From Henningerozyma blattae CBS 6284 (lineage: Eukaryota; Ascomycota; Saccharomycetes; Saccharomycetales; Saccharomycetaceae): DNA of 64,000 nucleotides. The notes below the pieces were generated by a model. That model did not search any database, had not been told where the DNA came from, and saw only the letters and a list, made by a program, of their open reading frames with translations. Shown piece by piece: positions 42,973-52,063 of the stretch; the stretch's first letter is position 1, and every line of letters starts with the position of its first letter. Position numbers and translations under genes: made by a program. The stretch covers positions 682,001-746,000 of the forward strand of contig NC_020189.1 in assembly GCF_000315915.1 (NCBI RefSeq), in the 5' to 3' direction.

Positions 42973-45540
42973 ATGTATTCTGTCAAAGTGGATATCTTTT
43001 ATAAGGATACCATTAAAAGTTTATTCAAATTAAATATCCACAAGAGAACGAGGATATTGTATCTTTTAGAATATTTATATTTTAAATTACAATCAGATGA
43101 TAGATTTGAAATAACAAAGGATATCAATCATTTTGAATTGATTGATATGAATACGGATCAAGTATTGGATAATCGAAAGAAGATTAATGATTATTTAATT
43201 GCGAAAAGTGGTTCAAGGGAGGGTACGAGGGAAGGTACGCCAGAGGATGACAAATTCTTGTACATGTGTATTGGAATCCGGTATAAAGAGACAACGATTG
43301 ACCTCCCCACAAGAAAGCTAGATGAGAGTAATTTTGCTAATATTAATGTTATAATTGAAACGAACAATAATCTAAATTATGGGGATTATGAAAGGAAAAT
43401 TTTGAGAAGAAGATTTAATGATTTGAAAATGAATGAAACGACGATTGTCCAATTGCGTAAGGAATTGGAATTGATGATTCAAGAGATGTATGCAAGACAA
43501 GATAAAAAGTATTGTACGGGTGAATATACAGTGGGAGAGTTTATGATTAAGGGTGTGGATCAAGTTTTCCCAGTGGAGGGGCAGGGGCAGGGGCAGGGGC
43601 AGGGGCAGGGGGACTCAATGAGAGACTCAATGAGTCTTGGTCAATTGATTCAATTGGATATCCCCAAGAGAGAAAGACAAACGTTTAAAATATTTTTCAA
43701 AACCAAGCATCAAATGAAGCTCAACGGTGAAAATGATTGTATCCAATTCATGCCGCATATGGATATGATCGAAGATAGTTTGAACGTGGATCGTGACGAG
43801 ATTCTTAGAGTGGAGGAATTGATTGGGTTTGTTTATAATAATATCATCAACATCAAGAATTTGGAGATGGACGATATTAAATTGATCTACCAGGGGAAAT
43901 TGATTAGTGATGAATGTTTTTTGAAAGAGGATGTGATGGATTTGATTGATACCAAGAAGCCTTATAAGATATATGTGTGTTTGAAGAAGGCAGAGGATTC
44001 GATTGAGTATGGATATTGGAGGAAATTGTTTGAAAAAAACGAGCATCACGACCATGAGCAATGCGAGGGGACACTTGCCGGGACTGAAGCAAAGACTGAA
44101 GCAAAGACTGAAGCAAAGACTGAAGCAAATACTGAAGCAAAGGCTGATATAGTGAGAACAGGAGAAATGTATGAAAAATGTTTAATCGATGGACAAGAAG
44201 TGTTTTTGAGAGTAAACTCGATAGAGAAGAAAAAGGCAAGGGGCAAAGATAGTGCCAGTACAATAGCAAGCAGTGATGATGATGAAAACGTCTATTTATC
44301 CATTGAAGGGCATGAGATTGCTATTGGGCCTCAAGATTGCCAAGTGGATATTCCTAACAAACAGATCAAGTTGACACCCAGGATTCTTGCCAAGATCGAG
44401 GGCCAATTGGACATGAAGATATCAAGAGAAGCAGTCAAGACAAGCTCGCCTGTGCCTGCGCAAGCGCAGGCACAGGCACCCACGCCTACACATGCGCATG
44501 CACCCACGCCCACACCAACACCACCACCACCACCCACACCCACACCCACACCCACACCCCATCCCAATGGCCTCTACACATGGATCATGAACGGATTGAT
44601 CGCACTGGTGTACGAGATCATCCCGGTGTTTTGCCGCAGCATGTATCTGATCATATTAAACACGTTTGGCCTAATGTTTCTAATCTTGGAATTCAGCTCA
44701 TTCTTACCGCTATGGCTGACCATAGCGATTAGTATGTGTGTCATCGCACGCACCATCTCGAATAACCCAGAGATCATTGAGATGTGGAAACCAATCATAA
44801 GACGGATCCCGGCATTGACACCTGAAGAGACAAGAAGAGGCAAAGAATACTTGTTTTCCAGTCGAATGGTGGAACGGATGGAGAATGGCCTACAGAACAG
44901 CATCTGCCAAGATCCAGCCATTATCGAGTTCCTGAGTGCACCTGGATTACAAACACAACGCACCCGGTTCATCTACAATCTGTTGAGCAACGAAGAGTTG
45001 GAAGCCAGCAGTAATGACATGAGAGATCAGGCACGCCTACCCAAGGCTTTGAACAGCACAAATGTTTCCACGAATAATAAGATACAATACATTCGTATTT
45101 GTGTCACTGAATGGGAAAATGCCACCCACATTCGGACTTTGGACGCCCGGTCACGCCGGTCACGTGCGCGCGGCCACGCAGCCCTGCTGCGGCTGCTGGC
45201 GAGCCCTGGCACCGGGGCGAACCCTGGCCCCGCCCCAGCACAACCCCGCCAGCCCTGGCACGCACGTGCCAGGGCTTTCTGGGCACGTGCCACCCACCTG
45301 GTCCGCGGCGCCGACGCCCTGCAGCGATTGGCGCTCCACGTGACGCCAGACCCGCACGCCGACGGGATAGCCGTGCAGCTGGCCAAGCACGTGATCCTCC
45401 TGGCCCTGCTCCTATTTTTGCCACTGCAGCAGCACGTGCACGGGGCCGTCGCAGCACGTGCCACTCCATCCAACGACAATGCTGACAACCCTGCAGATCG
45501 GGCTGGCCACGGCGATGCTCGCGCCGTGCATGCCGAGTGA
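42973..45540 (+). CDS. USA1: Usa1, ERAD scaffold linking Hrd1 and Der1
   Basis: ER membrane scaffold of the Hrd1 ubiquitin ligase complex in ER-associated degradation, similar to HERP. From the first ATG (42973) it has 855 residues against 838 in S. cerevisiae. The frame is open further upstream to 42937 but only through a GTG. A ubiquitin-like region lies at about residues 235-345 and includes MDDIKLIYQGKLI. Low-complexity repeats follow: (GQ)n near 202-213, (TEAK)n near 372-392 and Pro/Thr/Ala repeats near 493-533. A membrane hairpin lies around residues 535-600, and a further hydrophobic stretch (HVILLALLLFLPL) is near the C-terminus. Base composition shifts sharply to G+C-rich in the last 400 bp. 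Identity rests on synteny (YML029W), size and architecture, since sequence similarity is weak. Confidence 0.8.
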   Translation: MYSVKVDIFYKDTIKSLFKLNIHKRTRILYLLEYLYFKLQSDDRFEITKDINHFELIDMNTDQVLDNRKKINDYLIAKSGSREGTREGTPEDDKFLYMCIGIRYKETTIDLPTRKLDESNFANINVIIETNNNLNYGDYERKILRRRFNDLKMNETTIVQLRKELELMIQEMYARQDKKYCTGEYTVGEFMIKGVDQVFPVEGQGQGQGQGQGDSMRDSMSLGQLIQLDIPKRERQTFKIFFKTKHQMKLNGENDCIQFMPHMDMIEDSLNVDRDEILRVEELIGFVYNNIINIKNLEMDDIKLIYQGKLISDECFLKEDVMDLIDTKKPYKIYVCLKKAEDSIEYGYWRKLFEKNEHHDHEQCEGTLAGTEAKTEAKTEAKTEANTEAKADIVRTGEMYEKCLIDGQEVFLRVNSIEKKKARGKDSASTIASSDDDENVYLSIEGHEIAIGPQDCQVDIPNKQIKLTPRILAKIEGQLDMKISREAVKTSSPVPAQAQAQAPTPTHAHAPTPTPTPPPPPTPTPTPTPHPNGLYTWIMNGLIALVYEIIPVFCRSMYLIILNTFGLMFLILEFSSFLPLWLTIAISMCVIARTISNNPEIIEMWKPIIRRIPALTPEETRRGKEYLFSSRMVERMENGLQNSICQDPAIIEFLSAPGLQTQRTRFIYNLLSNEELEASSNDMRDQARLPKALNSTNVSTNNKIQYIRICVTEWENATHIRTLDARSRRSRARGHAALLRLLASPGTGANPGPAPAQPRQPWHARARAFWARATHLVRGADALQRLALHVTPDPHADGIAVQLAKHVILLALLLFLPLQQHVHGAVAARATPSNDNADNPADRAGHGDARAVHAE
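43578..43611 (+). repeat. GGGCAG hexamer repeat coding for (GQ)n
   Basis: About five copies of a GGGCAG hexamer in frame within USA1. Confidence 0.9.
44084..44148 (+). repeat. 12-bp coding repeat, (TEAK)n in USA1
   Basis: Five near-identical copies of a 12-bp unit encoding Thr-Glu-Ala-Lys, one with Asn. The reading frame is preserved. Confidence 0.9.
45161..45460. promoter_or_regulatory. Cluster of seven CACGTG boxes
   Basis: CACGTG occurs at 45161, 45263, 45284, 45337, 45388, 45433 and 45455, all inside the 3' coding part of USA1. CACGTG is the core bound by Cbf1 and Pho4. The cluster is about 0.6-0.9 kb before the TSA1 ATG. Whether it regulates anything is inference. Confidence 0.5.
45251..45276. 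repeat. Inverted repeat, 12-bp arms, 2-bp centre
   Basis: AGCCCTGGCACG is followed by CA and then the exact reverse complement CGTGCCAGGGCT. One CACGTG box sits within it. It lies in USA1 coding sequence. Confidence 0.9.
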
Positions 45541-46064
45541 AAAAAAAAAGGTGCGTCTTTTTCAAGGACACAAAACAAGCCAAACCAAGCCATACCAAGC
45601 CATACCAAGCCATACCGAAATACGCCAAACAGAACCTCATCGAAGCTGGAAGAAACTCGTCCGGTTGGCCCGAGAGGACGGACCGAGAGGACACCCCTCG
45701 TGCAAAGAACATTGCACTGTGCTGTCGTGATGACCACTGGACTGGCAAAACGACCACTGCCTAACCGCAATCTTGCTATTGCTATTCAATGATCCAATGC
45801 CTACCCGATGGCAACTACCCATTGGGTCATCTAGTCCAATCCTATCCTCTCTATCCCAATTCGGAACCACTACTACTCTCTTTTTCACCCAGGTCATCAT
45901 CACAACTGTCATATATAAGGAACTCTTGATATAATTCTTTCAACACACTCAAAGGTTTCTCTTTTTCTCTTTTTCTTTCTCCTTCTCTCCCTCTCTCTGC
46001 AATTGCAATTCAATTACACCTCACTCAATCTCTCATCCCCTTCTAGCCCCACCACACACACACA
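45541..46064 (+). other. TSA1 promoter region
   Basis: A tandem spacer of 524 bp between USA1 and TSA1, more G+C-rich than most spacers here. It contains four head-to-tail 10-bp units (AAGCCAWACC) at 45577-45616, a TATATAA box at 45912-45918 about 150 bp before the ATG, and C/T-rich tracts up to the start, as in strongly expressed yeast genes. Confidence 0.6.
45577..45616 (+). repeat. Four 10-bp tandem repeats
   Basis: AAGCCAAACC is followed by three exact AAGCCATACC units. The period of 10 bp equals about one helical turn. Confidence 0.9.
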
Positions 46065-46652
46065 ATGGTCGCCCAAGTTCAAAAACAAGCCCCAGCTTTC
46101 ACCAAAACAGCCGTCGTCGACGGTATCTTCGAAGAAGTCTCCTTGGACCAATTCCAAGGCAAATATGTCATCTTGGCCTTTGTCCCAATGGCTTTCACTT
46201 TTGTCTGCCCCACCGAAATCATCGCCTTCTCCGATGCCATTGAAAAATTCAGACAACAAAACTGTGAAATCCTATTTGCCTCCACCGATTCAGAATACAC
46301 TCTGTTGTCCTGGACCAACCTAGCAAGAAAAGACGGTGGCCTGGGTCCAATCAATATCCCACTATTATCCGACAAGAACCACTCCTTGGCCAGAGACTAC
46401 GGTGTGTTGTTGGAAGACGAAGGTGTTGCTCTAAGAGGTTTGTTTTTGATCGACCCAAAACGCGTCATCAGACACATCACCATCAATGATTTGCCAGTCG
46501 GCAGAAACGTCGATGAAGCTTTAAGATTGGTTGAAGGTTTCCAATGGGTCGACAAGAATGGTACTGTTTTGCCATGCAATTGGACTCCTGGTAAAGCTAC
46601 CATCACTCCAAATGTTGACGACAGTAAGGAATATTTCCAAAACGCAAACTAG
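46065..46652 (+). CDS. TSA1: Tsa1-type 2-Cys peroxiredoxin
   Basis: Cytosolic thioredoxin peroxidase and redox-activated chaperone, 195 residues (Tsa1 196). The peroxidatic Cys48 is in FTFVCPTE and the resolving Cys171 in VLPCNW. The GGLG (91-94) and C-terminal YF (190-191) motifs, which make eukaryotic peroxiredoxins sensitive to overoxidation, are present. Codon use is strongly biased (TCC, GCC, CCA, AGA), as in abundant yeast proteins. The same locus corresponds to TSA1 (YML028W) and its duplicate TSA2 (YDR453C). The adjacent USA1 favours the TSA1 name. Confidence 0.95.
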   Translation: MVAQVQKQAPAFTKTAVVDGIFEEVSLDQFQGKYVILAFVPMAFTFVCPTEIIAFSDAIEKFRQQNCEILFASTDSEYTLLSWTNLARKDGGLGPINIPLLSDKNHSLARDYGVLLEDEGVALRGLFLIDPKRVIRHITINDLPVGRNVDEALRLVEGFQWVDKNGTVLPCNWTPGKATITPNVDDSKEYFQNAN

Positions 46653-47424
46653 AAAAAATCATCTATATAGAAACCTTCTTTTGAATTTAAATATATACAT
46701 CTATACTTGCCTCTACTCTACTCCACTCTACTCTACTCTACTCTTCTCTTCTCTTCTAATTCATTCCCATCGTTATCCCATCGTCATGCCATCCCCTATT
46801 TTTTTTTCAGTATCTGGCTTGCCTTTGGGCCCGTTTCTTTTTCCCCAATCGGTCCCGAGATCCGATCTGGACCGTTTGCGGAAACCCTACAGGAAACAAA
46901 ATCCCAATCGCAAATCATTTTGTTTCTTTTTTTTCCATCAAACATTCTACATTTCCATGAAAAGGTAACCCCGGGTTATCCGAAGGAATGTTGAGGGCTG
47001 ACACCGGCCGTGTCAGGTTTCTAGGGTTGGCGCACGTCAGTAAATCAGGGTGGGAAAAAAATAAAAAGGTATAGGGAATTCGAACGTTTAAGAAGTTAAA
47101 AGGCGGTTTCTCTTCTGAGGGCGGGATACTAAAGGGACAATAAACAACAGTAATAAGGAGTAATAATGATGATAAGATGATATGGTCGTGGTGAGTGTAT
47201 TTTTATTTTTTACCTTGGTTTTTTATTATCTTATCAACCCACTTATAAGATAATCCATTCATAAATTCAACAAAAAAAAAGGTAAAACGAAACATATAAA
47301 TACAAACATTGTCTCGAACTATTTGTGTTGGATAGAACCCATTTATTCTTGTGTAATGTAAAAGAAAAGAAATACAGCAACATTATCTATAAATATTTCT
47401 AATTAGATATTCAGATAAAAAAAA
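46653..47424 (+). other. Spacer between TSA1 and the 47.4 kb gene
   Basis: A tandem spacer of 772 bp with CTCTA/CTTCT repeats just past TSA1 (46710-46760), two inverted repeats (46850-46874 and 46998-47016) and a G+C-richer stretch between them. No gene was recognised. Confidence 0.5.
46998..47016. repeat. Inverted repeat with 7-bp arms
   Basis: CTGACAC, a 5-bp centre (CGGCC), then GTGTCAG, about 410 bp before the next ATG. A companion imperfect palindrome at 46850-46874 runs from CGGTCC to GGACCG around AGATCCGATCT. Both could be sites for a dimeric factor or parts of the TSA1 3' end. Confidence 0.6.
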
Positions 47425-48441
47425 ATGACTTTTTCAAATTTTGAAAATACTATTCATAATGATGGTTCTGAAAACGGCAATAATAGAAGATTGCTTATTT
47501 CAAATTCCTCGTCTTCTACAGCTCGTACGACAAGTAGTAGCAGTAGTAGTACTGCAAGTAATGCAAGCACGACTACTGCTGGGAGTAACGTTTATTATTA
47601 TATGAATTATACTCCAAGTACGTTTAGCTTTAACTATTCAACTCCTTATCCAACTCCTTCCCCTGAAGAAAGTCAATTTGAAGAATTGGCTGATTATTCA
47701 GGTACTACCACTGTCAATTCATCTCAGTCCGAAACTTCCACAGATGATTTATCTGACGTTTCCACTATAATTGACACCGATCATAATATCAATAATGAGT
47801 CTGACAATACTTCTTCTTCCTCATCTTCCCATAGAGCAGATATTGAAACCTTATCAGATCTAGATTTTGACAAAACCGTGGAAGAAGATGAAGAAGATGA
47901 AAAGATCTTAGATGAAGTGGAAAATGAACAATATCAAAAAAACACTAATAAAGATAATGATGATGATGAAGGTGGTCATTACAATAATAACAATACTAAT
48001 AATAATAGTAATAATACACCTGTAGCAAGCAACTCTACAAGTATCTTTGATAATACCAATAGAAGTAATACAATTAATTATCGCAGTAAACACTTTTGTT
48101 GTGATACGCATAAAAGAAGTAGATCAAAAGTTCCAAAAACATATAGTTTTAGAAACTATTGTGTCATTGCAGGTACTCTTTCACCTCCTCCATATGACCT
48201 TTATCTCTTTGATACCCCACCTACAAAATCCACCAATTTCAATGAGAGGGTTGAGAATTTCTTTGAAAGAGGGAGAGATTTACATACCCATATTCATGAT
48301 GAATTGGCAAGGGGACCTACAAAAAAGAAGGCTAAAACTAGAGTCTTTTTTAAAGTTATAAAAGGTGACAAAATAAAATCTACTATTGTTACTACAAATG
48401 GTAGTAAATTAAAGACAAGAGTTGTTTACTTGAATAAATAA
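47425..48441 (+). CDS. Unrecognised Ser/Asn-rich protein with a PPxY motif
   Basis: I do not recognise this 338-residue protein, and no counterpart lies between TSA and PPN1 in the S. cerevisiae gene order as I know it. Residues 1-100 are rich in Ser, Thr and Asn. Residues 105-175 are strongly acidic. An Asn tract covers about 187-200. A basic, less biased C-terminal part starts near residue 215 and reads HFCCDTHKRSRSK. It contains LSPPPYDLYLFD, with PPPY at 254-257, a possible ligand for WW domains such as those of Rsp5. The end is basic (RVFFKVIKGDKIKSTIV...TRVVYLNK). No membrane segment or signal peptide was seen. The well-formed C-terminus argues for a real gene. Confidence 0.75.
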   Translation: MTFSNFENTIHNDGSENGNNRRLLISNSSSSTARTTSSSSSSTASNASTTTAGSNVYYYMNYTPSTFSFNYSTPYPTPSPEESQFEELADYSGTTTVNSSQSETSTDDLSDVSTIIDTDHNINNESDNTSSSSSSHRADIETLSDLDFDKTVEEDEEDEKILDEVENEQYQKNTNKDNDDDEGGHYNNNNTNNNSNNTPVASNSTSIFDNTNRSNTINYRSKHFCCDTHKRSRSKVPKTYSFRNYCVIAGTLSPPPYDLYLFDTPPTKSTNFNERVENFFERGRDLHTHIHDELARGPTKKKAKTRVFFKVIKGDKIKSTIVTTNGSKLKTRVVYLNK

Positions 48442-50029
48442 TAATAAATTGAATTCTTTTTTTTTTTTTTTTCATTCTTTTTGAAATATAATAATATTTC
48501 GATTAAAATTTAATTCATTTCATAATTTAAAAAAGTTTTTTGGTACTTTTCTATTTCCCTCTTTAAATCTCGTTCGTTCTTTTTAGGTGATCTTTTCCTT
48601 TTATATATATTCTGACCTATTGATTATTTTATCCCACTATATGTAATTTTTTTTTATATATAATTTTAATAATATTTTAATAATACTATACTATTGTCAG
48701 ACATCAGAATCCTTTATATTAGTATTGCTATTAGTCATAATTAAGAGAATAATTCTTTTTTTGTATATTGTTTATAGTATAGAAATCTCCTAAATTATGA
48801 AAAATATAAAAATGGCCAGCAGTCGAACTGTTCAAAATATTGTTGCTCATAGTTTAAATCTTAGTTAAGTAATCTGTTTTGAATAATTATTATATTATTA
48901 TTATTATAAAAAATCTCCTTCCTTCTTTCGAAAGGGAATATATAATATATACAATAAACAGTTATAAACTTTTGGGGTATTTTCGTGGTAATTTATATTC
49001 CAAAAAATATATAAGATTAGATGTCGATTGAAATATTGTCAATTTATACATTATTTTTTGGACAAGAGAAGTCAATTCATCGTCGTCTATAAGTGAAACT
49101 TTTTCACCTAATTAACCTCACAAGACTTATTTATCTCTCATGCTTAGTATATCCTGTAGAAGCTACATGATATACTTTAATTAACGACAACGACTTTTCT
49201 AATTGGGGGTTTTATTACTAAGGCATATTCACGTTATACTCTCTTTTATCTTAAACCAGTATATCTACTGTTGTATGTATAAAGACCATGAATATCTAGC
49301 ACTATCATTTTGTACGTAATATTTCAAAATTTTTAATTTATTTTTGTTACACAATTTAAATATATTACAAGATGTAAAACTTTAATATTTTTTTCTTGGA
49401 CACAATTTCTATAAACAAAACAATAAATATTTAAAGGAATAAAAAAAAACCGTTACATACCATAAAACTCAAAATTTAGTGAAAAACTTCCCCGCAATTC
49501 TTTTTTTTTTTTTATTTTTAAGATTCCGATTTTCCGACAGTACACTTTCAACCAAGAAATTACTATTTTAGTGCATAAATTTAAACAAGAGAAAAATTGA
49601 ATTATAATGTCATATATTCAAACATCAATATATGGCTATAAACATGCATTTTTTTTTAAAAAAAAAAAAAATAAGTCTAATATAAGTGATAATGAAATAA
49701 GCCTGTGACGCATTACTAAAACTAAAAGAATAAATTCTCAAAGATGAAAATAAAAATAGGGTACGATAGAATATCATAGAGTAACATTGAAGGTAATTTA
49801 GTATTAGATTAGTATTAAGTTAATTAGATAAGATATTTATCCATTTTCTTAAAGTATTATTAATCACCACTAAATTTCATTGTTCAATCTATATTTATTA
49901 TTGAATAGAAATTCATTTCCTAAACGGGACAAGATGTTATTTTCTACAATCACATAAAAGGAAACATTGTTATACTACTAATCAATTGAGCTATTAAGAA
50001 ATCAATTCTAAGGTTGTCCAAAATCTAAT
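48442..50029. other. Long convergent spacer, no gene seen
   Basis: 1.6 kb of very AT-rich DNA between two convergent stop codons, with long T and A runs (for example 48458-48472, 49501-49513, 49651-49671). No open frame of interest, tRNA B-box or recognised snRNA was found. It is long for a region that needs only two 3' ends, so a non-coding RNA or decayed gene is possible. Confidence 0.4.
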
Positions 50030-52063
50030 CTAATCTTTATAACCAGATTTTGCAAATGCTAAATCTAAATATTCTTGCCATATTTCATCATCCAAATATA
50101 ATTTTTTCATCAGTTCGAAATATTCAGGTACAATTAATGTTTCCATATTATAGGGATCTGAATTGGAAACATATTCAATATCCACTTCAAAACTCTGTCT
50201 TATTGCACCTTCTTTTGAAATATCATCATTATCACTTGCCATTAATTCATAATATTTGTGATTAATTTTCTCCAAGTTGATATAATATTGTACATATCGT
50301 ATTGGTGTAAATAATTGATTTTCATAAGCTGGTCCTAATTTATGATTCGTTAATTTTGGTATAGTCTTATCATTTTTAATTATCAAATTTTCTAATTCAT
50401 CATCATCATCATCATCATTAGCTTGATTATCCATTGATATAGTTTCTTTTTGTAAAATTTTTTCTAATTCATGGAAAAAATCATTCCAACTCTTATTATT
50501 TTTATTAGCTACTTGTAACTCATCTTCTAATCCAGTGATATTATATTCCCAAACTCTAAAACTTGGATTAAATGTCGGTATGATAGACGCACCTATACTA
50601 ATTATATTGTACTCTCTAATTAATTGATCTAAATCACGTCTTAACTTTCTCTTCTTTTTTTTATCCTTTTTATTTTTCTTTTTCTTTTTCTTAATCTCAA
50701 ATTCGTCTCCTTCTTGTTTATCTACATCCTCTATTCCTTCTATTTCTTCGAATACTTTTTGATAATATTCTTTTCTAACTTTATCCATATATGAGCCCTT
50801 ATTTACAGGTGCTGCACCCATCATTTGAACTTCTTTAGATTCTCTTGCCAAATCTCTTATATATTCATCAATTGATAAATTATTATCATAAAATTCATCA
50901 TCATCATCATTATTATCATTATTACTTGTAAACTTGGAAGATAAATATATTGAGTCTATTGAATCTCTTGTATCTACTGGTATGAAATGATCAATATTCA
51001 TATGACCATAAACATTCCCAATAATAATATCACTAAATTCATTAATCCATAGAGTAAACTTATCGAAACAAGATTTTTGGAAATTTTTCTTAATTGGTGG
51101 AACATGACCAATAATCCAAACTTTCATATTACGTTTTCTCATTTCCGTAAGGATTTGACCAAACCAAATTAATAATTTATAACCAGGTTGGTTTTTTTTA
51201 GTACAATTATCTACCAAGGGATTTGATTTAAATAAATATAAGGTATTAATGGAAATGACAGCTAATTTATTTGGAATAATTTCTGTGAAAAATGAAACAC
51301 CATTATCAAAAAATCTTTGTTGTTCTTGTGGGATGAAATGTCTCCAAATTCTATAAAATTCTCTTGTCTGTAAAGTGGGGCCCATGGAAAACATATTATG
51401 AGGGAAAACATCATTATTACCGATACTTGGTATCACATTTACTCCTAGATCATATGGGTTTTCATCAACATCACCATTACTATCTTTAAAGATATCATAT
51501 AATACATTGGACAATTTTAAATTATAATCGAAAATTTCAGCCTCAGTTCTTGGATAATTTCTATCATTATCATGTCTAATATTATCGCCTGTCCACATAA
51601 CAAAATCTATTTTATCTTTTAAATTTTTGTCAATCCATTTGAAAGTTTCATTCATTAAAATAATTGGAGTATCACAACCTGCCATAGCTTTACCAAAAAT
51701 CGGAGCTTTATTACTCTTGGAAGAATCATCAGTTTTCGTTCTATGACACATTTCACCGATATCTGAACCTTCTAGATAAAACTGGTCAGGATGGATATCT
51801 GTGATATGCAAGAATCTACCATGTAATGTTTTATTTTTGTTTAAACTTGGATTCCAAATAATGATTGGTTTAGTATCTGATAATCCTAAATGATCATATT
51901 TGGGTAATATTACATCTGGACTACTAATATCTTTATTCAAGGTTACAGGGCTATTTTGAAGGTCAACTGTTGGTTGTATATCCTTGGTAAAAGTAAATAT
52001 AGATATTAAAATAAAGAGAGTTGTAATAATAACTAATATTGAGAAATGTAATCGTTTAACCAT
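50030..52063 (-). CDS. PPN1: Vacuolar endopolyphosphatase
   Basis: Cleaves inorganic polyphosphate chains in the vacuole, 677 residues (S. cerevisiae 674). An N-terminal signal anchor at about residues 7-25 (FSILVIITTLFILISIF) suits a type II vacuolar membrane protein. The calcineurin-like phosphoesterase motifs are in order: HITDIHPDQF, MWTGDNIRHDND, SIGNNDVFPHN, WIIGHVPP and YGHMNID. A Lys-rich insertion (about 465-490) and poly-Asp runs are species-specific. It corresponds to YDR452W, and YHP1/YOX1 is the next gene, as here. Confidence 0.96.
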   Translation of the reverse strand: MVKRLHFSILVIITTLFILISIFTFTKDIQPTVDLQNSPVTLNKDISSPDVILPKYDHLGLSDTKPIIIWNPSLNKNKTLHGRFLHITDIHPDQFYLEGSDIGEMCHRTKTDDSSKSNKAPIFGKAMAGCDTPIILMNETFKWIDKNLKDKIDFVMWTGDNIRHDNDRNYPRTEAEIFDYNLKLSNVLYDIFKDSNGDVDENPYDLGVNVIPSIGNNDVFPHNMFSMGPTLQTREFYRIWRHFIPQEQQRFFDNGVSFFTEIIPNKLAVISINTLYLFKSNPLVDNCTKKNQPGYKLLIWFGQILTEMRKRNMKVWIIGHVPPIKKNFQKSCFDKFTLWINEFSDIIIGNVYGHMNIDHFIPVDTRDSIDSIYLSSKFTSNNDNNDDDDEFYDNNLSIDEYIRDLARESKEVQMMGAAPVNKGSYMDKVRKEYYQKVFEEIEGIEDVDKQEGDEFEIKKKKKKNKKDKKKKRKLRRDLDQLIREYNIISIGASIIPTFNPSFRVWEYNITGLEDELQVANKNNKSWNDFFHELEKILQKETISMDNQANDDDDDDELENLIIKNDKTIPKLTNHKLGPAYENQLFTPIRYVQYYINLEKINHKYYELMASDNDDISKEGAIRQSFEVDIEYVSNSDPYNMETLIVPEYFELMKKLYLDDEIWQEYLDLAFAKSGYKD

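Noticed and set aside
45027..45770. Long minus-strand open frame (247 codons) and others in the G+C-rich USA1 end
   Set aside because: G+C-rich DNA has few stop codons, so long frames appear in several phases at once. The USA1 frame continues from clear upstream coding sequence, and the others have Arg/Ala-rich chance composition.
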